Counted from the stretch's first letter, positions 52,821 to 64,000 are shown. The stretch: 64,000 nucleotides of DNA from Thermoanaerobaculia bacterium (GCA_947259925.1 CAMYOG010000008.1:99900-163899); one strand, 5' to 3'. Numbers and translations are program-made. The notes: a model not told the origin generated them from the sequence alone.

Positions 52821-55800
52821 GGTCGAGCCCTTCTTTGAATCGGCCGCGAAGATCGTCGATGGCGAGATCGAGGCAGATCGCGCCGCGGTGACGGACGAGC
52901 AACCGCTCGCCCGAGCGGACGGTGCCGACGCGGGCGCAGGCGTGGCCCTCGAACAGCCGGCGCAGGGCGTCCTCGTCCTCGAGTGCGACGGTGACGATCA
53001 GCCGGCCGTTCGACTCTGAGAAGAGCGCTACGTCGTCGGCCAGGTCGTGCGCGCCCGGACAGTCGGCGAGCTCGAGCTCGGCGCCTAGACCGGAGGCGAT
53101 CGCCGAGCGAGCCAGCGAGACCGCCAGCCCGCCCTTCGCGGGGGTCGCGGCCGAGCGCACGAGCCGATCGCGAACCGCTCGATCGAACGCCCGATAGAGC
53201 TCCACGAAGCGATCGGCGTCGACCGTCGGCGGTGCGCCACCGACGAACGGCGTCGGCGCACCGAGCTCACCGACGGAGCCGGACCGCGCCCCCAGGTAGC
53301 GGTGGTACTCACTCGCTCCCAGGTGATCACCGGTCTCGCCGATCACGAACAGCAGGTCTCCGGCCGCCTTCCAGTCGAGGGTGATCGCGTCGCGGACGTC
53401 GTCGATCTGGCCGATAGCCGAGACCAGAAGGGTCGGCGGGACCGAGATCTTCACTCCGCCGAGGGTCGACTCGTTCTTCATCGAGTCTTTGCCCGAGATC
53501 AGTGGCACACCGTAGGCCTGGCAGGTGTCCGCCAGGCCGCGGCAGGCGCGCACCAGCTGCGCCAGCTTGTACTCACCGTCGGGGGTCTGTTCCGAGCGCA
53601 CAGGATCGGGCCAGCAGAAGTTGTCGAGCGCCGCGATCCGATCGAGCCGAGCCCCGGCGCACAGCTGTCGGCGGACCGCCTCGTCGACGACCGTCGCCGC
53701 CATCGCCTCGGTGTCGAGGTCGGACAGGAACGGGTTGATTCCCTCGGAGAGGACGAAGCCGCGGAGCGACCCGTGATGGGCGAGCGACACGGTCGCCTCC
53801 GCCGGCACGTCGGCGCCGACGCCGACGTAGGGTCGGACGATCGCCAGACCCTTGACTTCGTGATCGTAGTGCCGTGCCTTGGCCTCGCCGCTGGTCAGGT
53901 TCGGCCGCGCCAGAAGATCGAGCAGTGCGGCTCCGCAGTCGTCCGCCCGCGCGCTCGGGGTCGCGAACGCCGGCGGCTGCCAGTGCGCGTCGAGGACCAT
54001 CTCCGGCAGACCGTCGTGGAGGAAGTCCATCGGCAGGTAGGCGACGGTCTGGTCGCCGTAGGTCACCTGCAGGAACGGCTCGGCGGTGAACTCGCCGAGC
54101 GGCGTCGCCTCGACCTGGCGGCGGGCGGCGAGCTCCAGCAGGGCGTCGAGGTTCTCGGCAGGGACCGCCAGGGTCATCCGCTCCTGGGCCTCGGACAGGA
54201 AGATCTCCCACGGTGCCAGCCCGGCGTACTTGAGGGGCGCCAGCGCCAGGTCGATGCGGGCGCCGCCCGGCGCTTCGGCCATCTCGCCAACCGACGAGGA
54301 GAGTCCGCCGGCGCCGTTGTCGGTGATCGCGGAGTAGAGTCCCTGCGCGCGGGCTTCGAGGAGGAAGTCGAACATCATCCGCTGGGTGATCGGGTCGCCG
54401 ATCTGCACCGCCTGCGCCGGCGACGACTCGTCCAGAGCTGCCGAGGAGAAGGTCGCGCCGTGAATACCGTCGGCGCCGATGCGACCGCCGACCATCACCA
54501 CGACGTCGCCCGGCTCGGCGTACTTCTGCTCGCCCGGCCGACCGGCGATGGTCACCGGCAGCGACCCGACCGTGCCGCAGAAGACCAACGGCTTGCCGAG
54601 GTAGCGATCGTCGAAGAGCTCCCAGCCGCGCCCGTAGGGGATGCCACTCTGGTTGCCGCCGTCGATGACGCCCTGGTGGACGCCGTCGCGGATCCGCCGG
54701 GGATGGAGCAGCCCGTCCGGAAGCTGCCCGTCGTAGAACGGCGAGGCGAAGCAGTAGCCCCAGACGTTCTCGATCAGGTCGGCGCCCCGGCCGGTGCCGA
54801 AGGGGTCGCGGTTGACGCCGACGATGCCGGTGATCGCGCCGCCGTAGGGGTCAAGCGCGGACGGCGAGTTGTGGGTCTCGACCTTGTAGACCAGGTGGAT
54901 CCGATCGTCGAACTCGACCACGCCGGCGTTGTCGTGGAAGACCGAGACCAGCCAGGACGAGCCGCCCGCGTCCTCGATCGAGCGCGCGACCGACTCGGTG
55001 GTGCCTCGAATGTAGCGCTTGAACAGCGAGTCGATGATCTCCACCTCACCGTCGCCCTCGCGGTAGCGGATCGTGGCGTTGAAGATCTTGTGCTTGCAGT
55101 GCTCGCTCCAGGTCTGGGCGAGACACTCCAGCTCGACGTCGGTCGGCCGGGCGCCGAGGCCGAGCTCGCGTCGACGGGGCTCGTCGCCGGCCCGCCGGAA
55201 CTGGTCGCGGATCGCCTTCATCTCGGCGAGTGAGAGCGCGAGGAGCCCTTCACGGCTCAGGCGCGAGAGCTCCTCGTCGCTACCGGAGAGGTCGATGCTC
55301 CGGGCCTCCGGCCGACCCTCGGAGGCGACCTTCGGAATCGACATGTCGGGCGCGCTCGCGCGCCAGCTCTCCCAGTCCGCGACCTCGGTGTGCTGGATGA
55401 CGGGATTGGCCAGCACGCCGGTGGCTATCCGCTGTGCCTGTTCGAGGTCGGCGCCGTCGATCAGGAAGAGGCTCGAGGTGTAGACCGACGCGTCGCTCGG
55501 GAGCTCGCGCCGCAGGGTGTCCTCGATCGCGACCCGCGCGCTCTTGCCGACCGGGTCGGCGACGCCGGGCTTGTAGGCGACGGTGATCGCGGTGTCGAAT
55601 CGGCCGTCGTCGATCCTGCCGACCGCTCCCTGCTGCAGGACGGGATCGGCGAGCTCGGCCACCACCCGCTCGGCCTCGTCGTCGGTCAGATCGGCGTCGA
55701 CGTGGTAGACGCTGCGGGTCCGAACCCGGGTGACGGGGATGTGCAGATAGTCGCGGATCTGGGCCGCGACGTGCTCGCCCCGAGCGTCCCGCTGGTCCGG

Positions 55801-55830
55801 GCGAATGCCGATCTCGATGCGGTGGATCAC
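52813..55830 (-). CDS. purL: Fused PurS-PurL FGAM synthase
   Basis: A 1005-residue protein from GTG 55830. Residues ~1-165 are PurS-like (HRIEIGIRPDQRDARGEHVA; TDDEAERVVAELADPVLQQG; later TGVLANPVIQHTEV), apparently a doubled PurS fold. PurL follows: ECLAQTWSEHCKHKIF, IHLVYKVETHNSPSALDPYG with the P-loop-like ATP site, GGRIGADGIHGATFSSAALD, and the second half GVPLISGKDSMKNESTLGGV. It makes FGAM from FGAR, ATP and ammonia. In Bacillus PurS, PurL and PurQ are separate; here S and L are fused and Q is separate. Divergent from purF across the repeat at 55826-55923, whose left arm includes this GTG. Confidence 0.95.
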   Translation of the reverse strand: MIHRIEIGIRPDQRDARGEHVAAQIRDYLHIPVTRVRTRSVYHVDADLTDDEAERVVAELADPVLQQGAVGRIDDGRFDTAITVAYKPGVADPVGKSARVAIEDTLRRELPSDASVYTSSLFLIDGADLEQAQRIATGVLANPVIQHTEVADWESWRASAPDMSIPKVASEGRPEARSIDLSGSDEELSRLSREGLLALSLAEMKAIRDQFRRAGDEPRRRELGLGARPTDVELECLAQTWSEHCKHKIFNATIRYREGDGEVEIIDSLFKRYIRGTTESVARSIEDAGGSSWLVSVFHDNAGVVEFDDRIHLVYKVETHNSPSALDPYGGAITGIVGVNRDPFGTGRGADLIENVWGYCFASPFYDGQLPDGLLHPRRIRDGVHQGVIDGGNQSGIPYGRGWELFDDRYLGKPLVFCGTVGSLPVTIAGRPGEQKYAEPGDVVVMVGGRIGADGIHGATFSSAALDESSPAQAVQIGDPITQRMMFDFLLEARAQGLYSAITDNGAGGLSSSVGEMAEAPGGARIDLALAPLKYAGLAPWEIFLSEAQERMTLAVPAENLDALLELAARRQVEATPLGEFTAEPFLQVTYGDQTVAYLPMDFLHDGLPEMVLDAHWQPPAFATPSARADDCGAALLDLLARPNLTSGEAKARHYDHEVKGLAIVRPYVGVGADVPAEATVSLAHHGSLRGFVLSEGINPFLSDLDTEAMAATVVDEAVRRQLCAGARLDRIAALDNFCWPDPVRSEQTPDGEYKLAQLVRACRGLADTCQAYGVPLISGKDSMKNESTLGGVKISVPPTLLVSAIGQIDDVRDAITLDWKAAGDLLFVIGETGDHLGASEYHRYLGARSGSVGELGAPTPFVGGAPPTVDADRFVELYRAFDRAVRDRLVRSAATPAKGGLAVSLARSAIASGLGAELELADCPGAHDLADDVALFSESNGRLIVTVALEDEDALRRLFEGHACARVGTVRSGERLLVRHRGAICLDLAIDDLRGRFKEGLDHA

Positions 55831-55923
55831 AGGAAGGACAGGGGGGACACAGACCCTATTTCGCGGCCGCTGGGCCTCTACAATAGCGGGAAACTAGGTG
55901 CGTGTCCCCCCTTTTCCTGTGAT
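55826..55923. repeat. Inverted repeat in the purL/purF divergent promoter region, family 2-like
   Basis: Left arm 55826-55850 (ATCACAGGAA then GGGGGGACAC) pairs with right arm 55902-55923 (GTGTCCCCCC then TTCCTGTGAT) with a 3-nt insertion on the left. The GGGGACA...CCCTATTTC segment resembles the arm of the 16948-17070 element. The left arm includes the GTG start of purL. The loop contains TACAAT (55879-55884), a possible -10 for purF. Whether inserted element or evolved operator is open; no PurR-type box was recognised. Confidence 0.7.
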
Positions 55924-55943
55924 ACCTTCCTAGTCCTCCCGCC

Positions 55944-57335
55944 ATGTGTGGCATCTTCGGAATCGACGGCCACGAAGACGCAGCCAACCTCACGTACCTA
56001 GGTCTCTACGCGCTCCAGCATCGGGGTCAGGAGAGCGCCGGAATCGTCTCCTGGGACGGCCAGCGCCTGCACGCCGAGCGGGGGATGGGACAGGTGGCTG
56101 ACATCTTCCGGGAGCACAGGCTGGCCCGGCTGCCGGGGTCGAGCGCCATCGGTCACACCCGCTACTCGACCGCCGGCTCGAGCGTGCGGACGAACGCGCA
56201 GCCGCTGGTGGTGATGACCTCGATGGGGCCGCTCGCCCTGGTGCATAACGGCAATCTGGTCAACGCCCGCGAGCTTCGGGACGAGCTGGAGAAGAGCGGC
56301 TCGATCTTCCAGACGACCAGTGACACCGAGGTGATCCTGCACCTGATGGCCCGCAACCCGCGGGCGGACGTCGTCGAGTCGTTGATGGAGGCACTCTGCC
56401 GGGTGCGCGGTTCGTACTCGCTGCTGCTGCTGACCGACTCGTGCGTCGTCGCGGTGCGCGATCCGAACGGCTTCCGCCCGCTGGTGATGGGCGACTATCA
56501 GGGCCGTCCCTGTTTCGCCTCCGAGAGCTGCGCCTTCGATCTGCTCGACGTCGAGCTGGAGCGCGAGCTGGAGCTCGGCGAGGTGGTGGCGGCGCGCAAC
56601 GGTGAGATCCGCAGCCAACGGCTGCCGGCGATGCCCGATCCGAGCCGCTGTGCGTTCGAACAGGTCTACTTCGCCCGGCCGGACAGCCAGGTCTTCGGCG
56701 AATCAGTCTCGAGCAGCCGCCTGGCGATGGGAGCTCGCCTGGCTCGCGAGACGCCGGTGGTGGCGGACGTGGTGGTGCCGGTGCCCGACAGCGGGCTGTT
56801 CGCGGCGCTCGGCTATGCACGCGAATCGGGGCTGCCGCTCGAGTTCGGGCTGATTCGCAACCACTACGTCGGCCGCACCTTCATCGAGCCGAAACAGTCG
56901 ATTCGCCACTTCGGCGTCAAGGTGAAGCTCAACCCGGTGCGCGAGCTGATCGAGGACCAACGGGTCGTGCTGATCGACGATTCGATCGTGCGCGGCACCA
57001 CCTCCCCCAAGATCGTCAAGATGGTGCGGGATGCCGGCGCCACCGAGGTCCACGTCCGGATCGCCTGCCCGCCGACCGGCTGGCCGTGCCACTACGGCAT
57101 CGACATGCCGACCCGCGAAGAGCTGATCGCCGCCAATCACGAGGTGGAGGAGATCCGCGAGCTGATCGGCGCCGACAGCCTCGCGTATCTGTCGCTCGAA
57201 GGGATGCTGGAGGCCTTGGCCGGGCCCGCCGACACCTACTGCACCGCCTGCTGGACCGGCCAGTACCGGATTCCGACCGGCGCCCAGGTCAAGGTCCAGA
57301 GCGACCTCTTTCCGATCCGGACCGAAGAGGAGTAG
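55944..57335 (+). CDS. purF: Amidophosphoribosyltransferase
   Basis: A 463-residue first committed enzyme of purine synthesis, converting PRPP and glutamine to phosphoribosylamine. The nucleophile is Cys2 right after Met (MCGIFGIDGHEDAANLTYLG), so only Met removal is needed; there is no Bacillus-type propeptide. The PRPP loop is VVLIDDSIVRGTTSPKIVKM. Cysteines in PDPSRCAFEQVYFARP, VRIACPPTGWPCHYGI and YCTACWTGQYRIP match the four ligands of the [4Fe-4S] cluster in Bacillus PurF. Divergent from purSL-purQ. Confidence 0.97.
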   Translation: MCGIFGIDGHEDAANLTYLGLYALQHRGQESAGIVSWDGQRLHAERGMGQVADIFREHRLARLPGSSAIGHTRYSTAGSSVRTNAQPLVVMTSMGPLALVHNGNLVNARELRDELEKSGSIFQTTSDTEVILHLMARNPRADVVESLMEALCRVRGSYSLLLLTDSCVVAVRDPNGFRPLVMGDYQGRPCFASESCAFDLLDVELERELELGEVVAARNGEIRSQRLPAMPDPSRCAFEQVYFARPDSQVFGESVSSSRLAMGARLARETPVVADVVVPVPDSGLFAALGYARESGLPLEFGLIRNHYVGRTFIEPKQSIRHFGVKVKLNPVRELIEDQRVVLIDDSIVRGTTSPKIVKMVRDAGATEVHVRIACPPTGWPCHYGIDMPTREELIAANHEVEEIRELIGADSLAYLSLEGMLEALAGPADTYCTACWTGQYRIPTGAQVKVQSDLFPIRTEEE

Positions 57336-57375
57336 GCGTCCAGCCGCTCGGCGCCGCCGATCCGCGGCCCGGCCG

Positions 57376-58940
57376 TCAGGCGTAGCGCTCGGCGAGGTAG
57401 CCGGCGGCGATCTGCTCGAAATCGGCGATCTCTCCCAGCCGTCGCTCATCGGACCAGCCGAGCTCGCGGCCGAGGATCTCGGCGACCGCGGGCGCCGCTC
57501 CGATCGCCGCCGCGGCGTCGAGGATCAGTCCCCGGCAGCGGCGGGCCAGGACATCGTCGACCGTACGGGCCATCTCCTCGCGCGCGAACCAGACCACCTC
57601 GGCCTTCTGCAGATCGAGCCGCTCGTCGATGTAGTCGGCGAGCTCGGGCTCCGCCGCGATCAGCTCGCGGATGCGGTGGGCGTCGGCGCCGTAGGCGTCG
57701 ATCTCGGTAGTCAGGTTGCAGGCGAGGCCCTCCGAGCCGTGCAGGGCGAGGTCGGCGGTCGGACAGGGTCGCTCCGTCAGCTCGCCGACGATCTCCGCGC
57801 GATCGATGACGTCCTCGGCCATCTTGCGATAGGTGGTCCACTTGCCGCCGGTGATGGTGATCAGCCCCGAGTCGGAGACCGTGATCAGGTGATCGCGCGA
57901 CAGCGACGCGGTGCTCGCTCCGGCGCCCCCTTTCACCAGCGGTCGGAGACCGGCGAAGACGCTCAGCACGTCGGCCGGCTCCGGATCGCACGACAGGTAG
58001 CGACCGAGGTGGGTGAGCAAGAAGTCGAACTCCTCCTGGAGGGCGCGCGGCTCGAGCGACGCCTCGGCGACCGGCGTGTCGGTGGTGCCGGCGACCACCC
58101 GTCCGTGCCAGGGGACCGCGAAGATCACCCGGCCATCGTCGGTCCTGGGGATCAACATCGCGTGGTCACCGGGGAGGAAGTCGCGCGGCAGGACGACGTG
58201 GACGCCCTGGCTCGGGCTGATGATCGGTGGACTGTCGGGCTGGTCGAGGCGCCGGATGGTGTCGGTGAACGGCCCGGTGGCGTTGATCACGCAGCGGGCA
58301 CCGATCTCGAGCTCCTCGCCGCTTTCCTGGTCGCGGGCCAGCACGCCCGCTACCTTGCCGTCGTCGTGCCGTAGGCCCGCGCAGCGGACCTGATTGAGCA
58401 CTGCCGCACCGTGATCGCTGGCGGTCTGGGCGAGGACGATCGCCAGCCGCGCGTCGTCGAACTGACCGTCGTGGTAGAGAACGCCGCCTCGCAGGCCGCG
58501 GCGCTCGATCGTCGGCAGGAGCTTGACCAGCTCGCTCTTGCTCAGGATCTCCGAGGCGGCGAAGCTGTCGTGGCCGCCCATCTCCTCGTAAAGCTTCAGC
58601 CCGACGCCGTAGTAGCCCCGCTGCCACCAGCGGTAGGCCGGGATCACGAAGGCGACGTCGCAGACCAGGTGCGGCGCGTTGTGGATCAGCCGCTCGCGCT
58701 CCCGCAGCGCTCCGAGCACCATCGAGATCTGGCCCTGGCGCAGGTAGCGCACGCCGCCGTGAATCAGCTTGGTACTGCGGCTCGAGGTGCCGTTGGCGAA
58801 GTCCGCCTGCTCGAGCAGGCAGACCGAATGGCCGCGCGCGGCGCCGTCGACCGCGGCGCCGAGACCGGTGGCGCCGCCGCCGCAAATGACGATGTCGAAG
58901 GCCTCGCCGGAGCGCACGCGGTCGAGCGCCGTCTCCCGTC

Positions 58941-58944
<4 letters not shown>
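57376..58944 (-). CDS. glpD: Aerobic glycerol-3-phosphate dehydrogenase
   Basis: ATG 58944 overlaps the glpK stop as ATGA and gives 522 residues; the very long in-frame extension upstream runs antisense through glpK and purM and is not real. FAD-binding [20 protein letters not shown] opens it, followed by [20 protein letters not shown] and [20 protein letters not shown]. Then come [20 protein letters not shown] and [20 protein letters not shown], all GlpD hallmarks. A membrane-associated flavoprotein passing electrons from sn-glycerol-3-phosphate to quinone and forming DHAP. Co-transcribed with glpK. Confidence 0.96.
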
Positions 58945-60431
<1,487 letters not shown>

Positions 60432-60492
60432 GGTCGGAGAGAGCTCGGACTGTGCTGCGCAGTCTACAGAACGGCCGGTATGATCGGTCTCC

Positions 60493-61578
60493 ATGTCGGA
60501 CGAGCGAGCAGGAGGCGCCTACGCCGCCGCGGGCGTCGACATCGACGCCCAGGAGCGGGCCCTCGAACGGGTCAAGAAGCTGGTCAAGTCGACCTTCACG
60601 CCGGGGGTGCTGTCCGACATCGGCAGCTTCGGGGGTCTCTTCCGGCCCGACCTGTCGGCGCTGAGCGAGCCGGTGCTGGTCGCCTCGGCCGACGGCGTCG
60701 GCACCAAGCTGACGGTAGCGCGCCTGGCGGGCGACTACTCGACGGTCGGCCGCGATCTGGTCAACCACTGCGTCAACGACATCCTGGTGCAGGGCGCCCG
60801 GCCGCTGTTCTTCATGGACTACGTCGGCGCCGGAGTCCTCGGCCCGCGGGAGATGGAGCAGCTGGTGCGGGGAGTGGCGGACGGCTGCCGCGAGAACCGC
60901 TGCGCCCTGCTCGGCGGAGAGACTGCCGAGATGCCGGGGTTCTACCAACCGGGTGACTACGAGCTGGTCGGCTTCGTCGTCGGTCTGGTCGACCGGGACC
61001 GGATCCTCGACGGCTCCCGTATCGAGGCCGGCGACGTCCTGCTCGGGTTGCCGTCGTCCGGACTCCACACCAACGGCTACTCGCTGGCACGCAAGGTCTT
61101 CTTCGAGGTCCTCGGCCTCGGCGTCGGTGACCGTTCCCCGGAGTCGTCGGTCGGGAGGTCGGTCGGCGAGGCGCTGCTGGCGCCCCATCTGAGCTACCTG
61201 CCGGCGATCGAGCCACTCCTCGATCACCCCGGGCTGCACGGTATCGTCCACGTCACCGGCGGCGGACTGACCGACAACGTCCCGCGGATCCTGCCGAAGA
61301 AGCACCGCGCCCAGATCAAGGTCGGCACCTGGGAGATCCCCGAGCTCTTCTACATCCTGCAGGAGGCCGGCGGCGTCGGCACCGAGGAGATGTTCCGGGT
61401 CTTCAACATGGGGATCGGCGCCGTGCTGGTGATCGGACCGGGCGAGCTGCGCGACGTCCTCGCGACCCTGCGCCAGGCTGGCCAGCGTGCCGAGCCGATC
61501 GGCACGGTGCAGAAGGGCGGTAGCGGCGTCGTCTACGACCTGCCGCCGTCGACGCCGGCGCTGCCGGACACCGGTTAG
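60493..61578 (+). CDS. purM: Phosphoribosylformylglycinamidine cyclo-ligase (AIR synthetase)
   Basis: A 361-residue enzyme closing the imidazole ring (FGAM + ATP to AIR). Start ATG 60493: [20 protein letters not shown] is the normal PurM N-terminus. Then come [60 protein letters not shown] and the later PurM landmarks [20 protein letters not shown] and [20 protein letters not shown]. Plus-strand, with a hypothetical gene between it and purN about 1 kb downstream, likely in the same unit. Confidence 0.97.
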   Translation: MSDERAGGAYAAAGVDIDAQERALERVKKLVKSTFTPGVLSDIGSFGGLFRPDLSALSEPVLVASADGVGTKLTVARLAGDYSTVGRDLVNHCVNDILVQGARPLFFMDYVGAGVLGPREMEQLVRGVADGCRENRCALLGGETAEMPGFYQPGDYELVGFVVGLVDRDRILDGSRIEAGDVLLGLPSSGLHTNGYSLARKVFFEVLGLGVGDRSPESSVGRSVGEALLAPHLSYLPAIEPLLDHPGLHGIVHVTGGGLTDNVPRILPKKHRAQIKVGTWEIPELFYILQEAGGVGTEEMFRVFNMGIGAVLVIGPGELRDVLATLRQAGQRAEPIGTVQKGGSGVVYDLPPSTPALPDTG

Positions 61579-61671
61579 AGCCCGCCGCGGCGGGGCGTGA
61601 CGGCTTCCACTGCGTCCCCGGGGATTCGCTTGCACTATCGGTGGGTTGACTCACCGGACAAGGGGGGCGAG

Positions 61672-62529
61672 ATGAATGTAGCCGTCGACCGCGCACTCTG
61701 CTTTGCCGATGCCAAGGGCCGGCCCTCGCCACGGGTCGAGAAGCAGGCCACCAAGCACCTGGAGCGGGCCGGCGCCGTGCTCGACCGCGTCCTCGAGCCC
61801 GAGGAGCGGGTGGTCGGAGTGGTGACCGCGTGCGCGCCGTTCTCGGTGCTGGAGTTCTTGACCACCGGTTGGATCATCACCGCGATGAAGCGCTGCCTGC
61901 TGGTGGTCACCGATCGCCGGCTCCTGCAGCTGCCGACGAAGAGCAACTGGACGCCGCGCGGCAACGTCGCGCAGATCCGGTTCGCCGACCTCGAATCGGC
62001 CAAGGTGGTCGGTTGGGCGGGCAAGAAGCTGGTACTGGAGTACCGCGGCGGCAAGAAGGAGACCTTCACCGGCCTCGGCGGGGCGGCGGTCAAGCGGCTC
62101 GGGGAGCAGCTCTCGGAGCAGGCGGGACAGGGTGAGCCGAGCGTCGACGGTGGGCGTCACTTCATCTGCCCGCAGTGCGCGCACTCCCTCGCTGGCGCCG
62201 AAGACAGCTGCACCCAGTGCGGGTTCGCGTTCCGCAGTCGCAAGAAGGCTCTCCGCTACTCGCTGGTCTTTCCCGGCGGCGGTTACTTCTATACCGGTCA
62301 CCCGGTGATGGGCGTGCTCGACGGCCTGGTCGAAGGCTTCCTCCTGCTGGTCATCGTGCCGGGCGTGTTCATGGCGATCGCCGGCGAGCCCGACATGTGG
62401 CTCGGTCTCGGGGTACTGTCGGCGGCGCTCGCGTTCGAGAAGCTGATCACGGTCTACCACGCGGGCCACTACGCCAGCGAGTTCCTGCCGGCCAAGAGCC
62501 AGCCGTCCGCATCGACGCAGCCGAGCTGA
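61672..62529 (+). CDS. Membrane protein with PH-like domain and zinc ribbon
   Basis: I choose ATG 61672, which has AGGGGGG a few bases upstream; an earlier start at 61597 lacks a site. The protein has 285 residues. Residues ~25-165 contain a PH/GRAM-like beta domain (ERVVGVVTACAPFSVLEFLT, CLLVVTDRRLLQLPTKS, GKKLVLEYRGGKKETFTGLG). A zinc ribbon follows at ~180-205 (FICPQCAHSLAGAEDSCTQC), then two hydrophobic segments (GVLDGLVEGFLLLVIVPGVF and LGLGVLSAALAFEKLITVY). Function unknown. It sits between purM and purN. Confidence 0.75.
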   Translation: MNVAVDRALCFADAKGRPSPRVEKQATKHLERAGAVLDRVLEPEERVVGVVTACAPFSVLEFLTTGWIITAMKRCLLVVTDRRLLQLPTKSNWTPRGNVAQIRFADLESAKVVGWAGKKLVLEYRGGKKETFTGLGGAAVKRLGEQLSEQAGQGEPSVDGGRHFICPQCAHSLAGAEDSCTQCGFAFRSRKKALRYSLVFPGGGYFYTGHPVMGVLDGLVEGFLLLVIVPGVFMAIAGEPDMWLGLGVLSAALAFEKLITVYHAGHYASEFLPAKSQPSASTQPS

Positions 62530-62570
62530 TCGACGGCCCGCCGAGTGGACGGTGCTAGGCTCGTCCGCGC

Positions 62571-63176
62571 ATGAGTGCCAAGGTCGCGATCCTGCTCTCG
62601 GGCCGCGGCTCCAACTTCCTCGCTCTGCACGGAGCGATGGAACGAGGGGAGGTCCCGGCCGAGATCGTGCTCGTGGTCAGCAACGTCGCCGAGGCGGCGG
62701 GGGTGGAGAAGGCGCGCTCGCTCCGGCTGCCGACCGTGGTCTACCCGCATCGGATCGAGGAGAGCCGGGCCGCCCACGAGGCCAAGGTGCTCCAGGCTCT
62801 GCGCAACGCCGGGGCCGAGTGGATCTGCCTGGCGGGCTACATGCGACTCCTGTCGGCGCCGTTCGTGGCCGAGTTCCCCCAGCGCATCCTCAATGTCCAT
62901 CCGAGCCTGCTGCCGGCGTTTCCGGGACTCGACGCGCAGCAGCAAGCGGTCGACTGGGGGGTCAGGGTCTCCGGTTGCACGGTCCACCTGGTGGACGAGA
63001 AGCTCGATCACGGTCCGATCGTGATCCAGCGCACGGTGCCGGTGCACGACGACGACAACGCGATCTCGCTGTCGGCTCGGATCCTGGTCGAGGAGCACAA
63101 GGCCTTCCCAGAGGCGCTGCGGCGCCTGCTGACCGATCGCTGGCGGATCGAGGGCCGGCGGGTCGTGTTTTCCTAG
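62571..63176 (+). CDS. purN: Phosphoribosylglycinamide formyltransferase
   Basis: A 201-residue folate-dependent GAR transformylase. N-terminal VAILLSGRGSNFLALHGAME is the phosphate-binding loop. The catalytic Asn and His are in RILNVHPSLLPAFPGLDAQQ; the catalytic Asp is in VHLVDEKLDHGPIVIQRTVP. Length fits PurN (about 190-210). Adds the formyl group to GAR, two steps before FGAM. Followed by a small ACCGCC-CAAAA-GGCGGT hairpin at 63184-63200 that may aid termination. Confidence 0.96.
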   Translation: MSAKVAILLSGRGSNFLALHGAMERGEVPAEIVLVVSNVAEAAGVEKARSLRLPTVVYPHRIEESRAAHEAKVLQALRNAGAEWICLAGYMRLLSAPFVAEFPQRILNVHPSLLPAFPGLDAQQQAVDWGVRVSGCTVHLVDEKLDHGPIVIQRTVPVHDDDNAISLSARILVEEHKAFPEALRRLLTDRWRIEGRRVVFS

Positions 63177-63183
63177 CTGCCGA

Positions 63184-63270
63184 CCGCCCAAAAGGCGGTT
63201 GACAGCCGGGTCGAGGTTCCCTACAATACCGGTCCCGGTCGAGGGAGCCTCTCCCGAAGCTGGGTTGACA
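63184..63270 (+). promoter_or_regulatory. rRNA operon promoter region
   Basis: A near-consensus promoter has -35 TTGACA (63199-63204), a 17-bp spacer and -10 TACAAT (63222-63227), so transcription likely starts near 63234. A second TTGACA lies at 63265-63270 but its spacing leads only to a poor CACAAG, so it is doubtful. The -35 abuts the hairpin ACCGCC/GGCGGT after purN. Confidence 0.75.
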
Positions 63271-63577
63271 GTCTGCAGGTCCATCCTCACAAGGCGTGGA
63301 TTCAACCAACCGGCGGCACGCCGCTGGGGAGGCGAGGTGGCCCTAGGGTCATCACGTTCACGCGCGTGTGGGTGGATCGTAGGCTCGAAAGTCGCGCTCG
63401 AGGAAACCGAGTGCGCCGGTTCTTTGAAAACTGGATAGAGAAAGAGTCAACGTCAGCTCTTTGGGTTTCGCTGCCTGACGGCGGCGCTATCCAAGCAAGT
63501 CGAGGCGCGTGAGCGCTTCGCAATTCGTAGTAAAGAGACCGGGAAGGCCGTTAGCCGGCCGACTCGGTTGAAGGTTC
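63228..63577 (+). other. 16S rRNA leader
   Basis: About 340 nt of transcribed leader without a gene. It includes GGTTCTTTGAAAACTGGATA near 63418-63437, a box A-like segment typical of rRNA leaders that recruits antitermination factors. GC-rich sequence up to 63577 can pair and may form the RNase III processing stem with the region after 16S, which is outside the window. Confidence 0.55.

Positions 63578-64000
<423 letters not shown>

Overview
High-GC, Gram-negative chromosomal segment. The evidence is a TonB-dependent receptor, lipoproteins with lipoboxes, a BamA-like outer-membrane barrel and signal peptides. The right edge enters a 16S rRNA gene whose first ~420 nt are typical bacterial 16S. 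Together with the UnbV/ASPIC-type protein, the dprA-topA-trmFO-xerC-hslVU gene order and the style of the repeats, I infer an uncultured-type Acidobacteriota, perhaps Thermoanaerobaculia-like. That placement is inference: no database comparison was possible. Almost everything reads as chromosomal housekeeping; no prophage, plasmid, CRISPR array, transposase or tRNA was seen.

Layout. 1-8.2 kb: a von Willebrand A-domain protein cut by the left edge, a large FG-GAP/ASPIC exported protein, a MATE exporter, and a periplasmic family-3 binding protein translationally coupled to a DAACS symporter. 8.5-17.4 kb: aconitase, a secreted Ig/PKD-like protein, an NAD-dependent epimerase, a small exported protein, citrate synthase and a PGPGW-type membrane protein. 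17.4-24 kb: a tightly packed iron operon (fur, FecA-like receptor, ferric-binding lipoprotein, fused permease, ATPase) behind a candidate Fur-box promoter. 24-28.5 kb: nrdA-nrdB behind two NrdR-like boxes 31 bp apart. The NrdB has Phe at the radical Tyr position and Glu at the first metal ligand, the signature of subclass Ic.

28.6-45.5 kb: two small unknown genes, then a minus-strand array with many 4-nt overlaps. In transcription order it is dprA, a SIR2 + macro-like + ubiquitin-like protein, topA, trmFO, xerC, a PH-like membrane protein, hslV, hslU, an FN3 lipoprotein, dapF, tyrS, a nucleoside hydrolase and a GT-C-like glycosyltransferase. The SIR2 gene interrupts an otherwise conserved informational operon and is the best candidate for an undescribed system.

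45.7-52 kb: a TPR protein, a CsgG-like periplasmic protein, and a remarkable zinc peptidase + beta-propeller + BamA-like barrel protein, followed by two metallo-beta-lactamase-fold hydrolases. 52-63.2 kb: purine synthesis genes purQ, purSL (fused), purF, purM and purN, with glpK-glpD embedded. 63.2-64 kb: a strong rRNA promoter, leader and the start of 16S.

Several gene junctions (8.3, 11.3, 17.0, 49.9, 51.1 and 55.9 kb) carry long, near-perfect inverted repeats of at least two sequence families. Some of their arms contain the stop or start codons of the flanking genes. They look like REP/MITE-like mobile hairpins.
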